Program-made: the position numbers and the translations under genes
The notes under the pieces: generated by a model
Databases searched by the model: none
Seen by the model: only the letters and a program-made list of their open reading frames with translations
Told to the model about the DNA's origin: nothing
Shown: positions 1 through 11,428 of the stretch, piece after piece
Numbering within the stretch: position 1 is the first letter of the stretch
Layout of the letters: each line of letters starts with the position of its first letter
DNA from: Chlamydomonas sphaeroides
Lineage: Eukaryota; Chlorophyta; Chlorophyceae; Chlamydomonadales; Chlamydomonadaceae
Assembly (NCBI GenBank): GCA_001662425.1
Contig: BDDC01000353.1
Coordinates: 1 to 64,000, forward strand
Length of the DNA: 64,000 nucleotides
Direction: 5' to 3'

Positions 1-44
1 AGGGAGGGAGGGAGGGAGGGAGGGAGGGAGGGAGGGAGGGAGGG
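1..44. repeat. (AGGG)n tetranucleotide microsatellite
   Basis: Eleven uninterrupted tetranucleotide units open the window. They lie in the intron preceding the first visible exon of the NAT10-like gene, so the repeat is intronic. The array may continue to the left of the window. Confidence 0.95.
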
Positions 45-262
45 GGCAAAAAGGACGCCTGGGGTGCAGGCGAGGAAAGGCAGCACTGGTAGTCAATGCT
101 ACGCGGGAGGGCTGCTACGCTCATCTGCTGCCTAGGGGCTGGCCTTGAACCTCTGACGCCCAAGGCGGTCCTCGTCTCCTTACTGCTAGCGCACTCCCCA
201 ACGGTCGGCTCGCCGCTCCTCCCGTTCGCCGCACCTCCCCTCCGCCGTCCGCTCCTCCCCAG

Positions 263-3200
263 GTGCGCTTCATCGAGCCTCTGCCGCTGGGCCCCGACGG
301 CAAGCCCCTGGACGGGGGTGCCGCGGCGGCGGCGGCGGCGGAGCTGGCGGACCTCAGCGGCAGCCTGGCGGACACGCAGGTGGGGGCTGAGTGTGGGGGG
401 CGGGGGAGGGAGGGCCCTGGGATGGCAGCGCAGGAGGCTGGCGGTGGGTAGGAGGGGCCTTGGAGGTGAAGGCGGGTGTGTGGCCAGGACGACGCAGCGG
501 CCTGGCGTCAGGCAGGCAGACAGCAGCGAGGTGTGGGGCAGCCGGCCGGCCGGCTGCAGGCCCTCCAGCACACAGGTCGGGGCGGCGCTGGCGGGGCGGG
601 GTGCATGTGCTTCTGCTCGACCAGGGGCCGGGAGCCAGGTATGCGGTGCTGTGATACGGCTGCACGCCTTCCCTAACCCTTCACCACCTATCGCCGGCCC
701 CGGCCCCGCTCCCCGTCCCTCCCCTTCCCCTTCCCCTTCCCCTCCTCCCCCTCAGCCCGCGGGCAGCCTGGTGGCCCGCTGCCGCACGCTGGACCAGGCG
801 CGCGCGGTGGTGACCTTCCTGGACGCCGCCAGCGAGAAGAGCCTGAGGAGCACCGTGGCGCTGACCGCCAGCAGAGGACGCGGCAAGGTGGGGAGCCGCG
901 GCAGCTGCCGAGCAACGAGGAGGGATTTCCCGGGCGCGCGCGGCTTGTGCAAGGCCCCGGCCCCGCACCTTCACCGCCATCGCGGCAGCTGTGGCCCCTT
1001 GGCCCCCACCAGGTCCCCACTCTCTAACCCCCGCCCCACTCCCACAACCCCTCACCCCCAGTCCGCGGCGCTGGGCCTGGCCATCTCTGGCGCCCTGGCG
1101 CTGGGCTACTCCAACATCTTCGTCACGGCGCCCAGCCCCGAGAACCTGCGCACGCTGTTCGAGTTTGTGTTCAAGGTGGGCTGGAGGAGGGGAGGGAAGC
1201 GGCACGGGCACGGGCACGGGACTTGCAGGGGCCCACGCGGAGCCTTGCGCGTGTCAGGGCGCACCACCCTCTTGGCCCCGCGCAGCCCTGGTGGGCCCGC
1301 ACACCCACGCAGCGCTCCACGGCTCGCCCCTCGCCATCCTCACCCATCCCCACCCGCCCTCCGCTCGCAGGGCCTGGACGCCATGGACTACAAGGAGCAC
1401 ATCGACTACGACCTGGTGGAGTCCACCAACCCCTCCTTCGGCAAGGCCGTGGTGCGCGTCAACGTGTTCAGGAACCACCGCCAGGTAGGGCCGCGGGGCG
1501 GGGCCTGAAGGGGCGTGATGGGCGGGGCCGGGCCTTGCACCCCTGAAACGCCGAACAATAGGGCGCAGCAGCTGCGAGCGGCCGTGCCCTGCGCGCCTGC
1601 TGGCGTGGAGCCGGGGGGAAAGGCGACGTGGGAGGCCGTGGCGGGCCCCAGCCCGTGCACGCACCCCTGGCTCCCCCGCACGGGCCCCTTCCCCGCGCGC
1701 CTCACTCTCCCTCCACCGCCCCGCCCCTCACACGCCCCCGCAGACGGTGCAGTACATCCAGCCGCAACACCACGCCAAGCTGGCGCAGGCGGAGCTGCTG
1801 GTGATCGACGAGGCCGCCGCCATCCCGCTGCCCACCGTCAAGCAGCTGCTGGGGCCCTACCTGGTCTTCCTCTGCTCCACCGTCAACGGCTACGAGGGCA
1901 CGGGTGCGGCGGTTGGCGGTTGGGCAGTTGATAAGAAACCGATCGTCCACGTTGGAGGCCACCCTCGGCGGCTGCCATGCTGGCCTGTCGCCTGGCCCTG
2001 ACGGCCTCCCCGTCTCACCCCCGCCTGCCTACCGCCGCTGCTCCCCCCAGGCCGGAGCCTGTCTCTCAAGCTCATCCAGCAGCTGCGAGAGCAGGGCGCC
2101 AAGATCGGGCCGGCGCCGGGCGCGGGCGGCGCCGACACCAAGGTCCGCGGCGGCGCCCCCGGCGCTTCGTCGGCGGGCGCGGGGCCGGCGCTGGCCGGCG
2201 GCCGCAGCTTCCGCGAGGTGCACCTGGGCGAGCCCATCCGGTGAGGCGCGCCGGCAACCAGGCGGTGTTGTTCTGGTTGCTTTTGGTGCCCTGCGAGCCG
2301 CATGAGCCTTCCAGTTGTCCTGCACCGTGGCCGCCTACCCACACGTGCCGTTTACACCTCCCCTGCTCGCCTGCTCCCCCGCGCCCACCCACCCACGCTG
2401 CGCGCCGCCCTCCCTCCAACCCCTCCGCCCCTCTCCTCGCAGCTACGCGCCCGGCGACCCCATCGAGGCCTGGCTGCACGAGCTGCTGTGCCTGGACGCC
2501 GGCAGCCACCTGCCCAAGCCGCCCGCGCGCCTGCCGCACCCCAGCGACTGCGAGATGTTCTTCGTGGAGCGCGACACGCTGTTCAGCTACCACAAGTGAG
2601 GCAGCGCGGCGGCAGTTAGGGGGCGTAGTGTCGCCTAGCTGCCGCAGCATGCGATGCCGGCGCATTGCGTGTGTGTGCAGGGCAGCGGTGCATGCGGTGT
2701 GCAGCTGGCACGGCCGGGGCTCCGTGGGGCAGGGTCCGCAGCGCACGGGTGCACTCAGGATAACATGCGCTGCCCGTTCCTGACCCGGCTCCCTCTCACA
2801 CCCACCCCACGCAACCCTGTGCCTGCCCCGGCCACCCCAGGGCCTCCGAGCGCTTCCTGCAGCAGATGGTGGCGCTCTTTGTGGCCTCCCACTACAAGAA
2901 CACGCCCAACGACCTGCTGCTCATGAGCGACGCGCCCGCGCACCAGCTCTTTGTGCTGCTGGCGCCCGTGGACCCCACCTCCAACGCCATGCCGCACATC
3001 CTGGCGGCCGCACAGGTGGGGACTGGGGGCCGGCGCGCTTAGGTGGCGATGATGGGAACAGGACGTATCGAGTACGTAGCAGCGACTCTGCGCCCAAGGT
3101 GAAACACCACCGCCGCAGTGCACACTGCCACGCCAGTACGTCAACCGGGATCGCGAGCACGAACACACACGCGCCGGCCAGGCCCCGCTATCCCCCCTGT

Positions 3201-6200
3201 CCCCCGCCTGCCCGTCCACCAGGTGGCGCTGGAGGGCTCCATCAGCCGCCGCTCCGCGCTCAACAGCCTGGCCAAGGGCGACCTGCCGCAGGGCGACCTC
3301 ATCCCCTGGACCGTCAGCCAGCAGTTCCAGGACCCCGACTTCCCCGCGCTGGCGGGCGGCCGTGTCGTGCGTGTCGCGGTGCACCCGGAGCTGGGCCGCG
3401 CCGGCTACGGCAGCAGGTGGGGAGGAGGGATGGGGGCTCGGTGGGCTGGGCAGGGGGGCCGACAGGCTTTGTGGCAAATAACGGGATCGAGTGCAGGCAG
3501 GCATATGGGGGAAAGGCGTGCGGGAGTGGCAGTGTGGAGTGCGGGCCGACGGTGCACGCCACACGGCAACAACACGGCAAGGCTCGTTCGCTTGTGCGAT
3601 CCCTTGTTGGTACACCCCGCCTCCCCGCAGGATGCTGGAGCTGCTGCGGCGCTACTACCAGGGCGAGCTGACCAGCCTGGACGAGGAGGGCTCTGAGGAG
3701 GAGGGCGACAAGGGCAAGGCCAACGGCAAGGCCAAGGCCAACGGCGGCGAGGACGGCGAGGACAACGCCGAGGGCGAGGGGCTGCTGGGCGAGAGGCTGG
3801 CGCCGCGCAAGGGGCTGCCGCCGCTGCTGGTGGCGCTGGCGGACCGCAAGCCGGAGCGCCTGCACTACCTGGGTGAGCTGTGGAGGAGCGGAGCGGGGGA
3901 GCAGGGCGGTGCGGTCGGGTCTATCGGAGCCAGGAAGAGCTCGGTAGGACAGCGTCGAGGCCTTGCAAGAAAGCGGGGCTGGCCACCGCTTGGCCGCCTC
4001 TCGCTGTGGTGGGGGCGAGCAGCTGGGGGCACAGCACGGCCAGCGGGCGCCGGTCGAGGGGCCAAGTCTTCCGGCATCCACTCCGCGCCCCTCCCCTACC
4101 CCTGACGCACTCCCCCGTCCCCCTTCTCACCCTGCTCCGTACGCAGGCGTGTCGTACGGCCTCACGCAGCAGCTGTACTCGTTCTGGCGCAAGGCCGGCT
4201 ACCAGCCGCTGTACCTGCGGCAGAGCGCCAGCGAGACCACGGGCGAGCACACGTGCGTCATGCTGCGGCCGCTGGAGCACCCCGACGTGGAGGGCACCGC
4301 CTGGCTGGAGCCCTTTGTGGCCGACTTCAAGAACCGCTTCTCGGGGCTGCTTGCGGGTGCCTTCAAGTGGGTTGGTCGCGGGGTGCCAGGCAGGCGGGCA
4401 GCGGGGAGGGAGAGGCGGAGGCTTGGGGGGAGGGGGTCCGGCGCACGGGGCCGCGGCGCAGCTTTCGGGGTGCTTGGGGCTGCTGCTGCCTCAGCCCAGT
4501 CGGTGCCCTGGGCCACCTGCTGCCCTGCCATGGCTGCTGCGCGCGCCTCGTCGCGCAGTGCACATCAATGCCCACGCCCCGCTCCTCCCTGCAGGGACAT
4601 GCCCGCGGCGCTGGCGCTGTCCATCCTGGACCCGCAGCTCACCTGGAGCGAGGCCGACGGCCAGCGCGCCGCGCAGCAGGGCGTGGCGGTGGTGCGGCCG
4701 GACGGCAGCGCGCTGGACGCATACGACCTCAAGCGCCTGCAGGTGGGCAGCGGGCGGGGCAGCAGCGGCGGGGCAGGCTCCACGAGGAGGGCGGAGGCCG
4801 CACGGGCTGCGGGCAGGGCTTGCTGCCGCATGCAGCACAGGGCGGTGGAGAGGGAGGACAGTACACACCTGCTCGTGTCCTTCCCGCTCCTAGAGGGGCC
4901 GGGGCCTCTGGACCGGAAGAACGAGCGCTTATGGTAGTACGCTTTACCCCTTGGCACTCCCCTCTCCTCACCATGCTCACCCGCACCTCCATCTACCACC
5001 TCCCCAGGCCTACTGCTCCTCGCTGGTGGACTACCACCTCATCCTGGACCTGCTGCCGCCGCTGGCCGCCGCCTACCTGCGCGGCAAGATGCCCGTCAGC
5101 CTCAGCTACGGCCAGGCCGCCATCCTGCTGGTGCTGGGGCTGCAGCGGAAAGAGGTGCGGCGGGGCGGAGGGAGTGGGCGGCGGGGGCGGGGGCGGGGGC
5201 GGGGAACGCTATCTCCCGTGCCCAGGCCGGCACCGCCCTCGTACAACGCATCGCCCACCTCCACGCCCTGACGCCCTAGCGCCCTTCCTGTCGCCTGCCC
5301 CTGGCGCCCCCAGGTGGGCGACCTGGAGGAGGGCCTGGGGCTCCCGTCCAACCAGGTGCTGGCGCTGTTCAACAAGGCCATGCGCAAGGTGGGGCAGGGC
5401 GGCTGGGCGGGAAGGGAGACGGAAGGAGGCGGGAGGCCAGGACAGGGAGGGCGAAAGGGTTGGCGGTGGGGAAGGGGAGGCGGCGGTGGGGCGATGCGGA
5501 GGGGGCACACGGGGCTCTGGCGCTTGCGTAGGACTGAACGACGTCGCCTGGCCTGACGGGCCCTCCGCTGCCTGGTCTCGTCCCCCATGGCCGCCCCCCA
5601 GATGTACGGCTGCCTGCGCGCGGCCAAGGAGGCGGCCGTGGCGCGCAGCCTGCCCTCGGTGCGGCCCATGTCGGCCTCCCTCATGGCGCCCCACGAGGTG
5701 AGGGGAGGTGGGAGGTGGAGGGAGGGGCAGGGGAGGTGGCGGCGATGGGCGAGGTGCTGGGAAGGGCGGGAGGGTGCGGGGGCCAGGAGGCGTCCTCATG
5801 GCCGGGGCGAAGGGGCGAGGCCGTGGGGAGGCTGGCATGCGCCACAGAGTGCCCACTGCTTCATTCACCTCCCCTCTCTCCCATTCTCCTCCCATCCTCC
5901 TCCCATCCTCCTCCCATCTTCCTCCCAGGTGGGCCTGGACGAGGACCTGGACGAGGCGGCCGAGGAGGAGCGCGCCAAGCTGCGAGACAAGTACCTGCGG
6001 CCCGAGGACCTGACGGGCTACGCCATCCGGGGAGGCGACGACGACATTGCGGCGGCGCTGGGCGGCAAGGCGCCGGCGGCGGGCGGGCTGCTGTCGGTCA
6101 AGGGCGCGGCTGGGGGCGGCGAGGCCGAGGCCGAGGGCGGGAAGAAGGGCAAGGGCGGCAAGCGGGAGGAGATGCTGTACGCCAAGAAGGGCGGCGTGGG

Positions 6201-6279
6201 CGGCGGCAAGGGCGGGCTGAAGAAGAACAAGTACGGGGCGACGCCGGAGGGGCGGCCGGGCAAGAAGCAGCGGCAGTAG
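263..6279 (+). CDS. NAT10-like: RNA cytidine acetyltransferase, NAT10/Kre33 family (5' partial)
   Basis: NAT10/Kre33 enzymes use acetyl-CoA and ATP to form N4-acetylcytidine in 18S rRNA and, with adaptors, in tRNA; they are nucleolar. Sixteen exons were traced: 263-379, 756-887, 1062-1175, 1371-1484, 1744-1903, 2051-2240, 2443-2595, 2841-3015, 3223-3416, 3631-3872, 4147-4366, 4595-4742, 5008-5154, 5314-5388, 5602-5697, 5929-6279. All join in phase, all introns are GT-AG, and they give 875 aa. Visible: helicase P-loop GRGKSAAL (about aa 80-87, split by an intron), Walker B LLVIDEAAAIP (about 177-187), GNAT acetyl-CoA motif VHPELGRAGYGSR (about 438-450), and a Lys-rich nucleolar-type tail GRPGKKQRQ. 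By comparison with human NAT10 roughly 230 N-terminal residues are missing to the left. The exon at 3631 carries an acidic Asp/Glu/Lys/Gly insert after the GNAT motif. Stop is TAG at 6277-6279. Confidence 0.95.
5876..5928 (+). repeat. Polypyrimidine (CCCATCCTCCT)-type repeat at a 3' splice site
   Basis: A run of imperfect CTCCCATCCTC units leads directly into the acceptor CAG before the last NAT10-like exon at 5929. It acts as an extended polypyrimidine tract. Confidence 0.7.
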
Positions 6280-6777
6280 GGCAGGTAGGGGCCGGGGAGG
6301 GAGCAGGGGTGCAGGGGTGGATGGATGGGGGATGGGGGCATTGGTGGGAGGGCATGGCAGGCAGGTCAGCGGAGCGATGTGCAGCGCGCGAGGCGGTAGG
6401 TGGGGTGCGCCCCGCTGTGGGCGCAGGCGGTGGGCGGCCATTGGATGGCGCAGGTTGCCTGTTCGGCCACGCCCGGTAGCTGGTGAGTAGCGGAGGCGGT
6501 TCCGAAGTCGCGCTGAGACCATTACATGCGAGACTGGCCGTCCGGATGTGCAGCGGAGGCGCTGCGCGAGGCTGGCGTGCAGCACGGCCACGCGAACATG
6601 TGAGCGCGTGATGGTTAGTGGGTGTGCCGCGGAGGTCGCATGTGCTGATCCGCCCCCGGCGGGCCTCCGACTGTCAGGATGATTTAACTAATGCGAAGCC
6701 AGCTGACGGATAGGTTGTGCGAGAGCTGGTGGCTTCTGCACGACCGGACACGACCGGCGAAAGCGACCGGACTCACG

Positions 6778-6782
6778 TGTAA
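6778..6782 (+). terminator. Candidate poly(A) signal TGTAA of the NAT10-like gene
   Basis: TGTAA is the main poly(A) signal of chlamydomonadalean algae (established knowledge). This is the first copy on the sense strand after the stop and would give a 3' UTR of about 510 nt. A second TGTAA at 7617-7621 is an alternative. Confidence 0.45.
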
Positions 6783-7540
6783 AGAGTGGATCTACGCTTG
6801 CATATGTGTGGAACCCCATATGCTTTGCGGCAGGGTCGCGTGGCCAATGCAAGGCTACTGGTATCCAGGTGGCGGCCGGGTACCCCTGACGTCCGTCCGA
6901 AGATGGATCGGGCCCGAGCGCCCGTGGCCTGTGGGTAGGACGCAGGCGTGGGGTTGGGAGGCGCAGCTCGTTCTAGCTATTGTCAGCCTTTGCTTGGATG
7001 CCGACTGTTGACTGCCCGTGCCCCATCAGCGATTCAGGCACGGCGTGGCGTTCCGCACGAACAGCTGCCAGGCGGGGGCTCCTGCAGCCAGCGGAAGGCC
7101 CGGATCCGGTGCCTGAGCAGGACGGCCGCAGTGGGGCGACCCGCGACGGCGACGCCCCGGCGGGGCCGGTTGATTGTGTCGAAGCCGGCCCTTCAGTGTG
7201 CTTGGGCTGCCGCCGACGCCAGCAGGGCAACTGACGCGGATGCTCGCAGCGGGCCCCCACTGGTGGGGCTAGTGAGGCTGCAGGCTAGACGTCGAAGAAA
7301 AAGTAGCATTACGACAGGCGCTCGCTGCTGACCGGCTTGGGCAGGGGGCGACCATGCGGCCCCTGTCATGCAATAATGTGGGGCTACCGCTGCGGGGCTG
7401 CAGCTGGCGCTCGACCCGTGGGTCCGTGCAGGCACCCTGGCTGCTGGCCGAGGCACGTGCGGTGCGTTGGGGTGCGCCGCCGTCGGCGCCGTGGTTTGGT
7501 GCAGGAGATCTGGCCATATCTGGTGTACGTAACTTGAACG

Positions 7541-7573
7541 TGCTTTCATGGGCTTCAGGCGCTGGCGGCAGCT
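7541..7573 (+). repeat. 33-nt direct repeat, copy 1
   Basis: The unit begins TGCTTTCATGGGCTTCAGGC and ends GGCGGCAGCT. It matches copy 2 at 7683-7715 with about two substitutions. Confidence 0.8.
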
Positions 7574-7616
7574 TGTCATGACACAGTACGTCCCTCGGCA
7601 GAGTACAGCGCTCGTG

Positions 7617-7635
7617 TGTAACACGTATCGTTACA
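7617..7635. terminator. Opposed poly(A) signals TGTAA (+) and TTACA (-)
   Basis: TGTAA at 7617-7621 reads on the plus strand. TTACA at 7631-7635 is TGTAA on the minus strand and is the nearest such signal downstream of SRP19, about 1.1 kb after its stop. Assignment to either gene is inference. Confidence 0.3.
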
Positions 7636-7682
7636 TTCAGGAGGGCGTGCGTGTATGGGGAGACCCCACGCCCACCACCGAG

Positions 7683-7715
7683 TGCTTTCATGGACTTCAG
7701 GCGCTGGCGACAGCT
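7683..7715 (+). repeat. 33-nt direct repeat, copy 2
   Basis: The unit begins TGCTTTCATGGACTTCAGGC. It is the partner of 7541-7573, spaced 142 nt start to start. Confidence 0.8.
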
Positions 7716-8738
7716 ATACGGTACCCCCAATGCCATAGCGCGTGCCAAGCCGAAGTGGGAAGGTGCCGGCTACGACCTGGGACGTCGCAGCTAGGGCGGG
7801 CACGGAGATTCGGCGTGCCCTAGACCCTTCAAACAGTCCCAGCTACAACCGCATAATGACCGACGGTGTGCGTTTGGTCTGGGTGGCCTCCTTTGGGGGC
7901 GAGCCATGCACCCCTGCGCAGCTGGGACAGGTTTGTTGGTGCCGGTTCCCGCAGGTATCCCTGATTGCGGTTGATTGTTGATGTACGTGTGTCGCTGCGG
8001 ACTGCCTGCGCAGGCCGGTGTGCGTAGGCGCTGTGTGGGCTGAGTTTGGTGCTACTATCACCGCTCGCCGTGGCCGTCGGCTCGGGGGGCCGTCGGTTGG
8101 CTTCGCTTCAGTTCAATCATGCCGGTGCCAGCGCAGCACAAATGGTAAGTTGCCGATCAGCTGAACACCTCAGCTACCAGCAGGGTGACCGCCGTCTGCC
8201 AGCACCGCAGCCAACAGGCACCTATGGAGCTGGCACCGCCGGCGCACCAGGGAAAGCGCTGGGCGCTTCGTTGCGGGACCTGGATCCGCAACAACGGCCC
8301 CAAGGCCGGCATCCGCAGCACCGAACCCAACACGCCACCTTCCATTCGGACCGAGGCGCGAGCCCAATCTCGTCTTGCACATGGCACTGTCCGTACGTGC
8401 TCCGCCTTCCAGTCCACCCTGCCGCATGCAGTTGGTCACACCGCGCCCAACCGCTACTTCCTCACTCGTTGCGACCCACGCACAGTGCGCAGCAGGACGC
8501 AATCCCAGCCGTCCCGCGCCCTTCTGCAGGCACGGACGCATCCCTCCTGCGATGCTCCCTGCGAGTCCCCCTGTGTTCCCCATGCAGTCCCCTAGGCCTG
8601 CATCACCGGCGTCCGCTACAGGGACAGCTTAGGTCCCAACCCAGCAACCCCCAAGCCCGTGGGGTGTTAACAGCCTGCCGCAACGCCACATCGGCACATC
8701 CCCACAGCCCCTGCCGCTCACCCCTTACCCGCCGCCCC

Positions 8739-9917
8739 TCACTTCTTCCCCTTCTTGCCCTTCTTGGAGTTGGCCGGCTTGCTGCTGCTCGCCCCGCTGC
8801 CGCCGGCGCCCGCGCCTGCGTCCGCTGGCTTGACTGCAGGCTTGGGCCGGTTGCCGGCCGCTCTCCCGGGGTGCTTGGGCACGATCTCGGCTAGCCGGAT
8901 CATCAGCGTGCGGCCTGAAGGGGGCATGATGGGTGTGGTTGGGGATGCAGGCGGATAGGGGCAGTGGGCTCGCAACCGGGGGTTGGGGAGGCAGGGGGTG
9001 GGGAGGCAGGGAAAGAGGGCGCCGCGCAGCGGCTGGCTGAGGGAGGGGCGTCCGAGGCCGGTGAGGTGGTGCAAGCCAGCCAGCGAGCCGATGCATTGCA
9101 GATGGGGAGCAGAGATGTGGGGGAGTGGAAGCCGCGCGAGGGGATAACAACCAGCTGCACGCCTGTGGTTGTCAGCGCTATGGCCATGGCGACGCGAGGC
9201 CACTCCAGTCCCAGGCGACGCGAGGCCTCTCAGGCCTCACGCGCTATCCCCACTCACGGTCTGGGATTTCCGGGTTAATGGGCTTGCCCGCATCGTCCCG
9301 GAGCGTCACCCGAAGGCGGCCCTTTGGCAGCCAGTCGCGGGGGTAGTGCTTGGCCTGACGCGGGGGCCAAGAGCATGGTGGAGACGGTCAGAAGCCCTCA
9401 GCACAGGGACCCGCGGCGCAGGTGCTGCACTGCCACCGCCGGTACAGCGAGGAGATAAGCCTATGCCTTGAACAGGGATACAGGTCCTCCCTGTCCAGGC
9501 CCCCCCTTGAAGGCGTGCCAATTATGCGCTGGCGACGGCCCGCACAGCCCCCCGGGACACACTGCCAGGTCCGCCACCAGCACCACCCCCGGCACCCCAG
9601 CGCTAACCTCACCTCGATTGCGCACTCAAGGCCCAGCTGCTTGCAGCTATCGTGCATCTCATTAACGAAGGGATCATCGCAAGCTGCGGGGCATGGGGAC
9701 ACGCTCAGTTACTGCCCGAAGCCACGCTGATGGCGTCCATACTACAGGCTTTGTACCTAGGTTCTTTGGCAGGCGCCGTCCCTCTGCGACCGTCTTGGCG
9801 ACGTCAATGTATTGAGGGTAGACGATCACGCGCTGCAAGCACAACAAAATTGCGTGTCAAGCTATGTACACCATATGCAGCTTCGCGGCCGCAGCAGCGG
9901 ACCTTGTCAGGGTTCAT
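8739..9917 (-). CDS. SRP19: Signal recognition particle 19 kDa protein
   Basis: SRP19 binds helices 6 and 8 of SRP RNA and organises it for SRP54 loading in cytosolic co-translational targeting to the ER. Five exons on the minus strand: 9917-9903, 9832-9757, 9683-9613, 9354-9258, 8914-8739, all GT-AG and in phase, give 144 aa, the same length as human SRP19. The start codon (9915-9917) opens a five-codon first exon (MNPDK), and the next exon continues with RVIVYPQYIDVAKTVAEGRR, matching the conserved SRP19 N-terminus. Further family blocks are CKQLGLECAIE, YPRDWLPKGRLRVTLRDDAG and RTLMIRLAEIVPKHPGR, with the typical Lys-rich tail KKGKKGKK. It is a single-domain protein with no signal peptide or membrane segment. 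Confidence 0.95.
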
Positions 9918-10215
9918 GGCTGCGCGTGAAGACTTGGCTAGCGACTTGTCATATAGTACAATGTGGCAGTGCAGCCGGCGGTGAGAGCATGAAAGTGGTC
10001 AGCGTTCCAACGTTTTGGAGCGCCTGCGCCTTGGCCCGTGCCTACGCCGTGCCGTCCTCGGCAAACCCCGCTGTCCCCGCCAAGCAGACTATCTCCTGCA
10101 CATGACCAGTATCCTTCTTACAGCTATTTCCGTGACCGTTGATCATCTGCTGGTGCATCGGGACTGCGGGGCATACAAGCAGAAGGGCGAGCCCCAACTT
10201 CTGCTCCTGCTCGCT
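9918..10215. other. SRP19 upstream region
   Basis: Just under 300 nt separate the SRP19 start from a TTACA signal of the next minus-strand gene. It should hold the SRP19 5' UTR and promoter; I saw no convincing TATA box or other element. Confidence 0.4.
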
Positions 10216-10220
10216 TTACA
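10216..10220 (-). terminator. Candidate poly(A) signal (TGTAA on minus strand)
   Basis: TTACA on the plus strand lies about 295 nt downstream of the stop of the acidic-tail gene at 10514. That is a plausible 3' UTR length and supports the gene being transcribed on the minus strand. Confidence 0.4.
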
Positions 10221-10513
10221 GGGGTACAGGGTCACGCACGCATCCTCATCATAACAGCACTTGACTGGCCTTTCGCCACCCACCTGCTCTGTTTGCCACC
10301 TTCATACGTGTTGCATCTGTGGCCACCAATGCCCATCTCAGCCTCGCTCGCACGCATCCTGCTTTCCCCCAGCCTGCTGCTGCCACAAGTCGGTGTCAGC
10401 TGACCCACTCCCTTCAGCTTTCCCCAATGCGGCCCCCCCTCCCTTCGGCGTCGCCGCCCGCCTGCGTCTCCTCCTCCGGCTTCCAACGGCACCTTCACCG
10501 GCTTCGTTGCCGG

Positions 10514-11428
10514 CTAAGGATCGCTCATAACATCGCCCTCCTCGTCGCTCTCCTCACCCTCATCGTCGCAGCCCTCGTCGCCCTCCTCCTCGTCCTCCTC
10601 GTCGCCCTCCTCGGGCTCGCTCGTCTCTAATCCCTCCTGGCGGCGCTGCAGCCACGCGACAGCGTCCGGCGGCGCGCTCTCCTCAGCGAGCTCATCTGCT
10701 TCGTCCTCCTCCACCGTGCACATGACGCCCTGGCGCGATTACTGAAGGGCCGCAGCGGTCTCTTCAACAACGCAGCGCAAGGTGCAGGAGGGGCGGCAAA
10801 GCCAGCGGTACAAGAAATCAGGTTGCGTCCTGCGCCTGAGCTGCCAGCGCCCGACCCACATCACGCAACCCCGTGCCGCACCTGCAGCTGCCACTCCACC
10901 CTGTCCTTCCAGTCGGGCGTGGTGCTGGCAGCCGCCTCCCCCATCCAGGAAAGAACTGCGGGTGGCAGGGTTGGCACCACATAGCGGCAGCAGACGAGGA
11001 GTGCACCGCGGCAAACTCATCGACGCACCCCCTAAGACTGGCCAGACGCGCAGCCAGCAGCTGCCTACTATCCTTATCACGCCACCGCAGCCCCCACACT
11101 ACATGCATACTCCCTACTGAGTCGCCGCCGCTGCAGTCGCTCCTCTTTTGGCCCTGCGGCCTGCTTGCGTTTGTCTGCTGTGTCGTCGTCCCTCTACGCA
11201 GGCTACCGGATATAGTGAATCCTCGTTTTCGCAGGCTTACAATCCTGGCTTCGCTTTAGTTTTCCGTACTCCCTGCCACCAGCCGCGCGTGCAGCGTCGT
11301 CAGCGCCGCTAGGTCGCAGCGGCGTGCCACCGCCGCCGCCGCCAGGAGCGCACTCGTCTCAGGGCTATCCATGAGCGCCGTGTGTCCGAGTCTTGCCTTT
11401 AGTGAGAAGGGCTTCCATAATCTGTCTG
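10514..11428 (-). CDS. Unrecognised protein with acidic C-terminal tail (5' end unresolved)
   Basis: I do not recognise this family. Three minus-strand exons join in phase through GT-AG introns: 11428-11270, 10955-10882 and 10729-10514, giving about 149 residues. The first exon reads LWKPFSLKARLGHTALMDSP followed by an Ala/Leu-rich stretch that looks helical. The second contains TPDWKDRVEWQLQ. The last contains AVAWLQRRQEG and then about 35 residues that are nearly all Asp, Glu or Gly, ending VMSDP. The frame is open at the acceptor of the first exon, so at least one upstream exon is missing. A shorter alternative is a two-exon, 92-aa protein starting at the ATG at 10944. Acidic tails of this kind occur in histone chaperones, nucleolar proteins and APC15, but nothing here decides between them. 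Confidence 0.4.

Larger units (their letters stand above)
6795..8738. other. No recognisable gene (convergent intergenic region / 3' UTRs)
   Basis: Only short reading frames without family resemblance are present, and base composition is more balanced than in coding DNA. The stretch lies between the tail ends of the NAT10-like (+) and SRP19 (-) genes, so part of it should be 3' UTR. TGTAA (7617-7621) and TTACA (7631-7635) face each other here and could end the two convergent transcripts. A 33-nt direct repeat pair is the only other structure I saw. Confidence 0.6.

Noticed and set aside
7300..8700. tRNA, rRNA or CRISPR-like structure in the unexplained region
   Set aside because: I saw no cloverleaf, no regular repeat-spacer pattern and no conserved rRNA block. 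Two repeat copies are too few for an array.
10514..10729. APC15 (anaphase-promoting complex subunit)
   Set aside because: The acidic tail and the AWLQ motif are suggestive, but the APC15 N-terminal LWF..DRP block was not found, so I left the gene unnamed.
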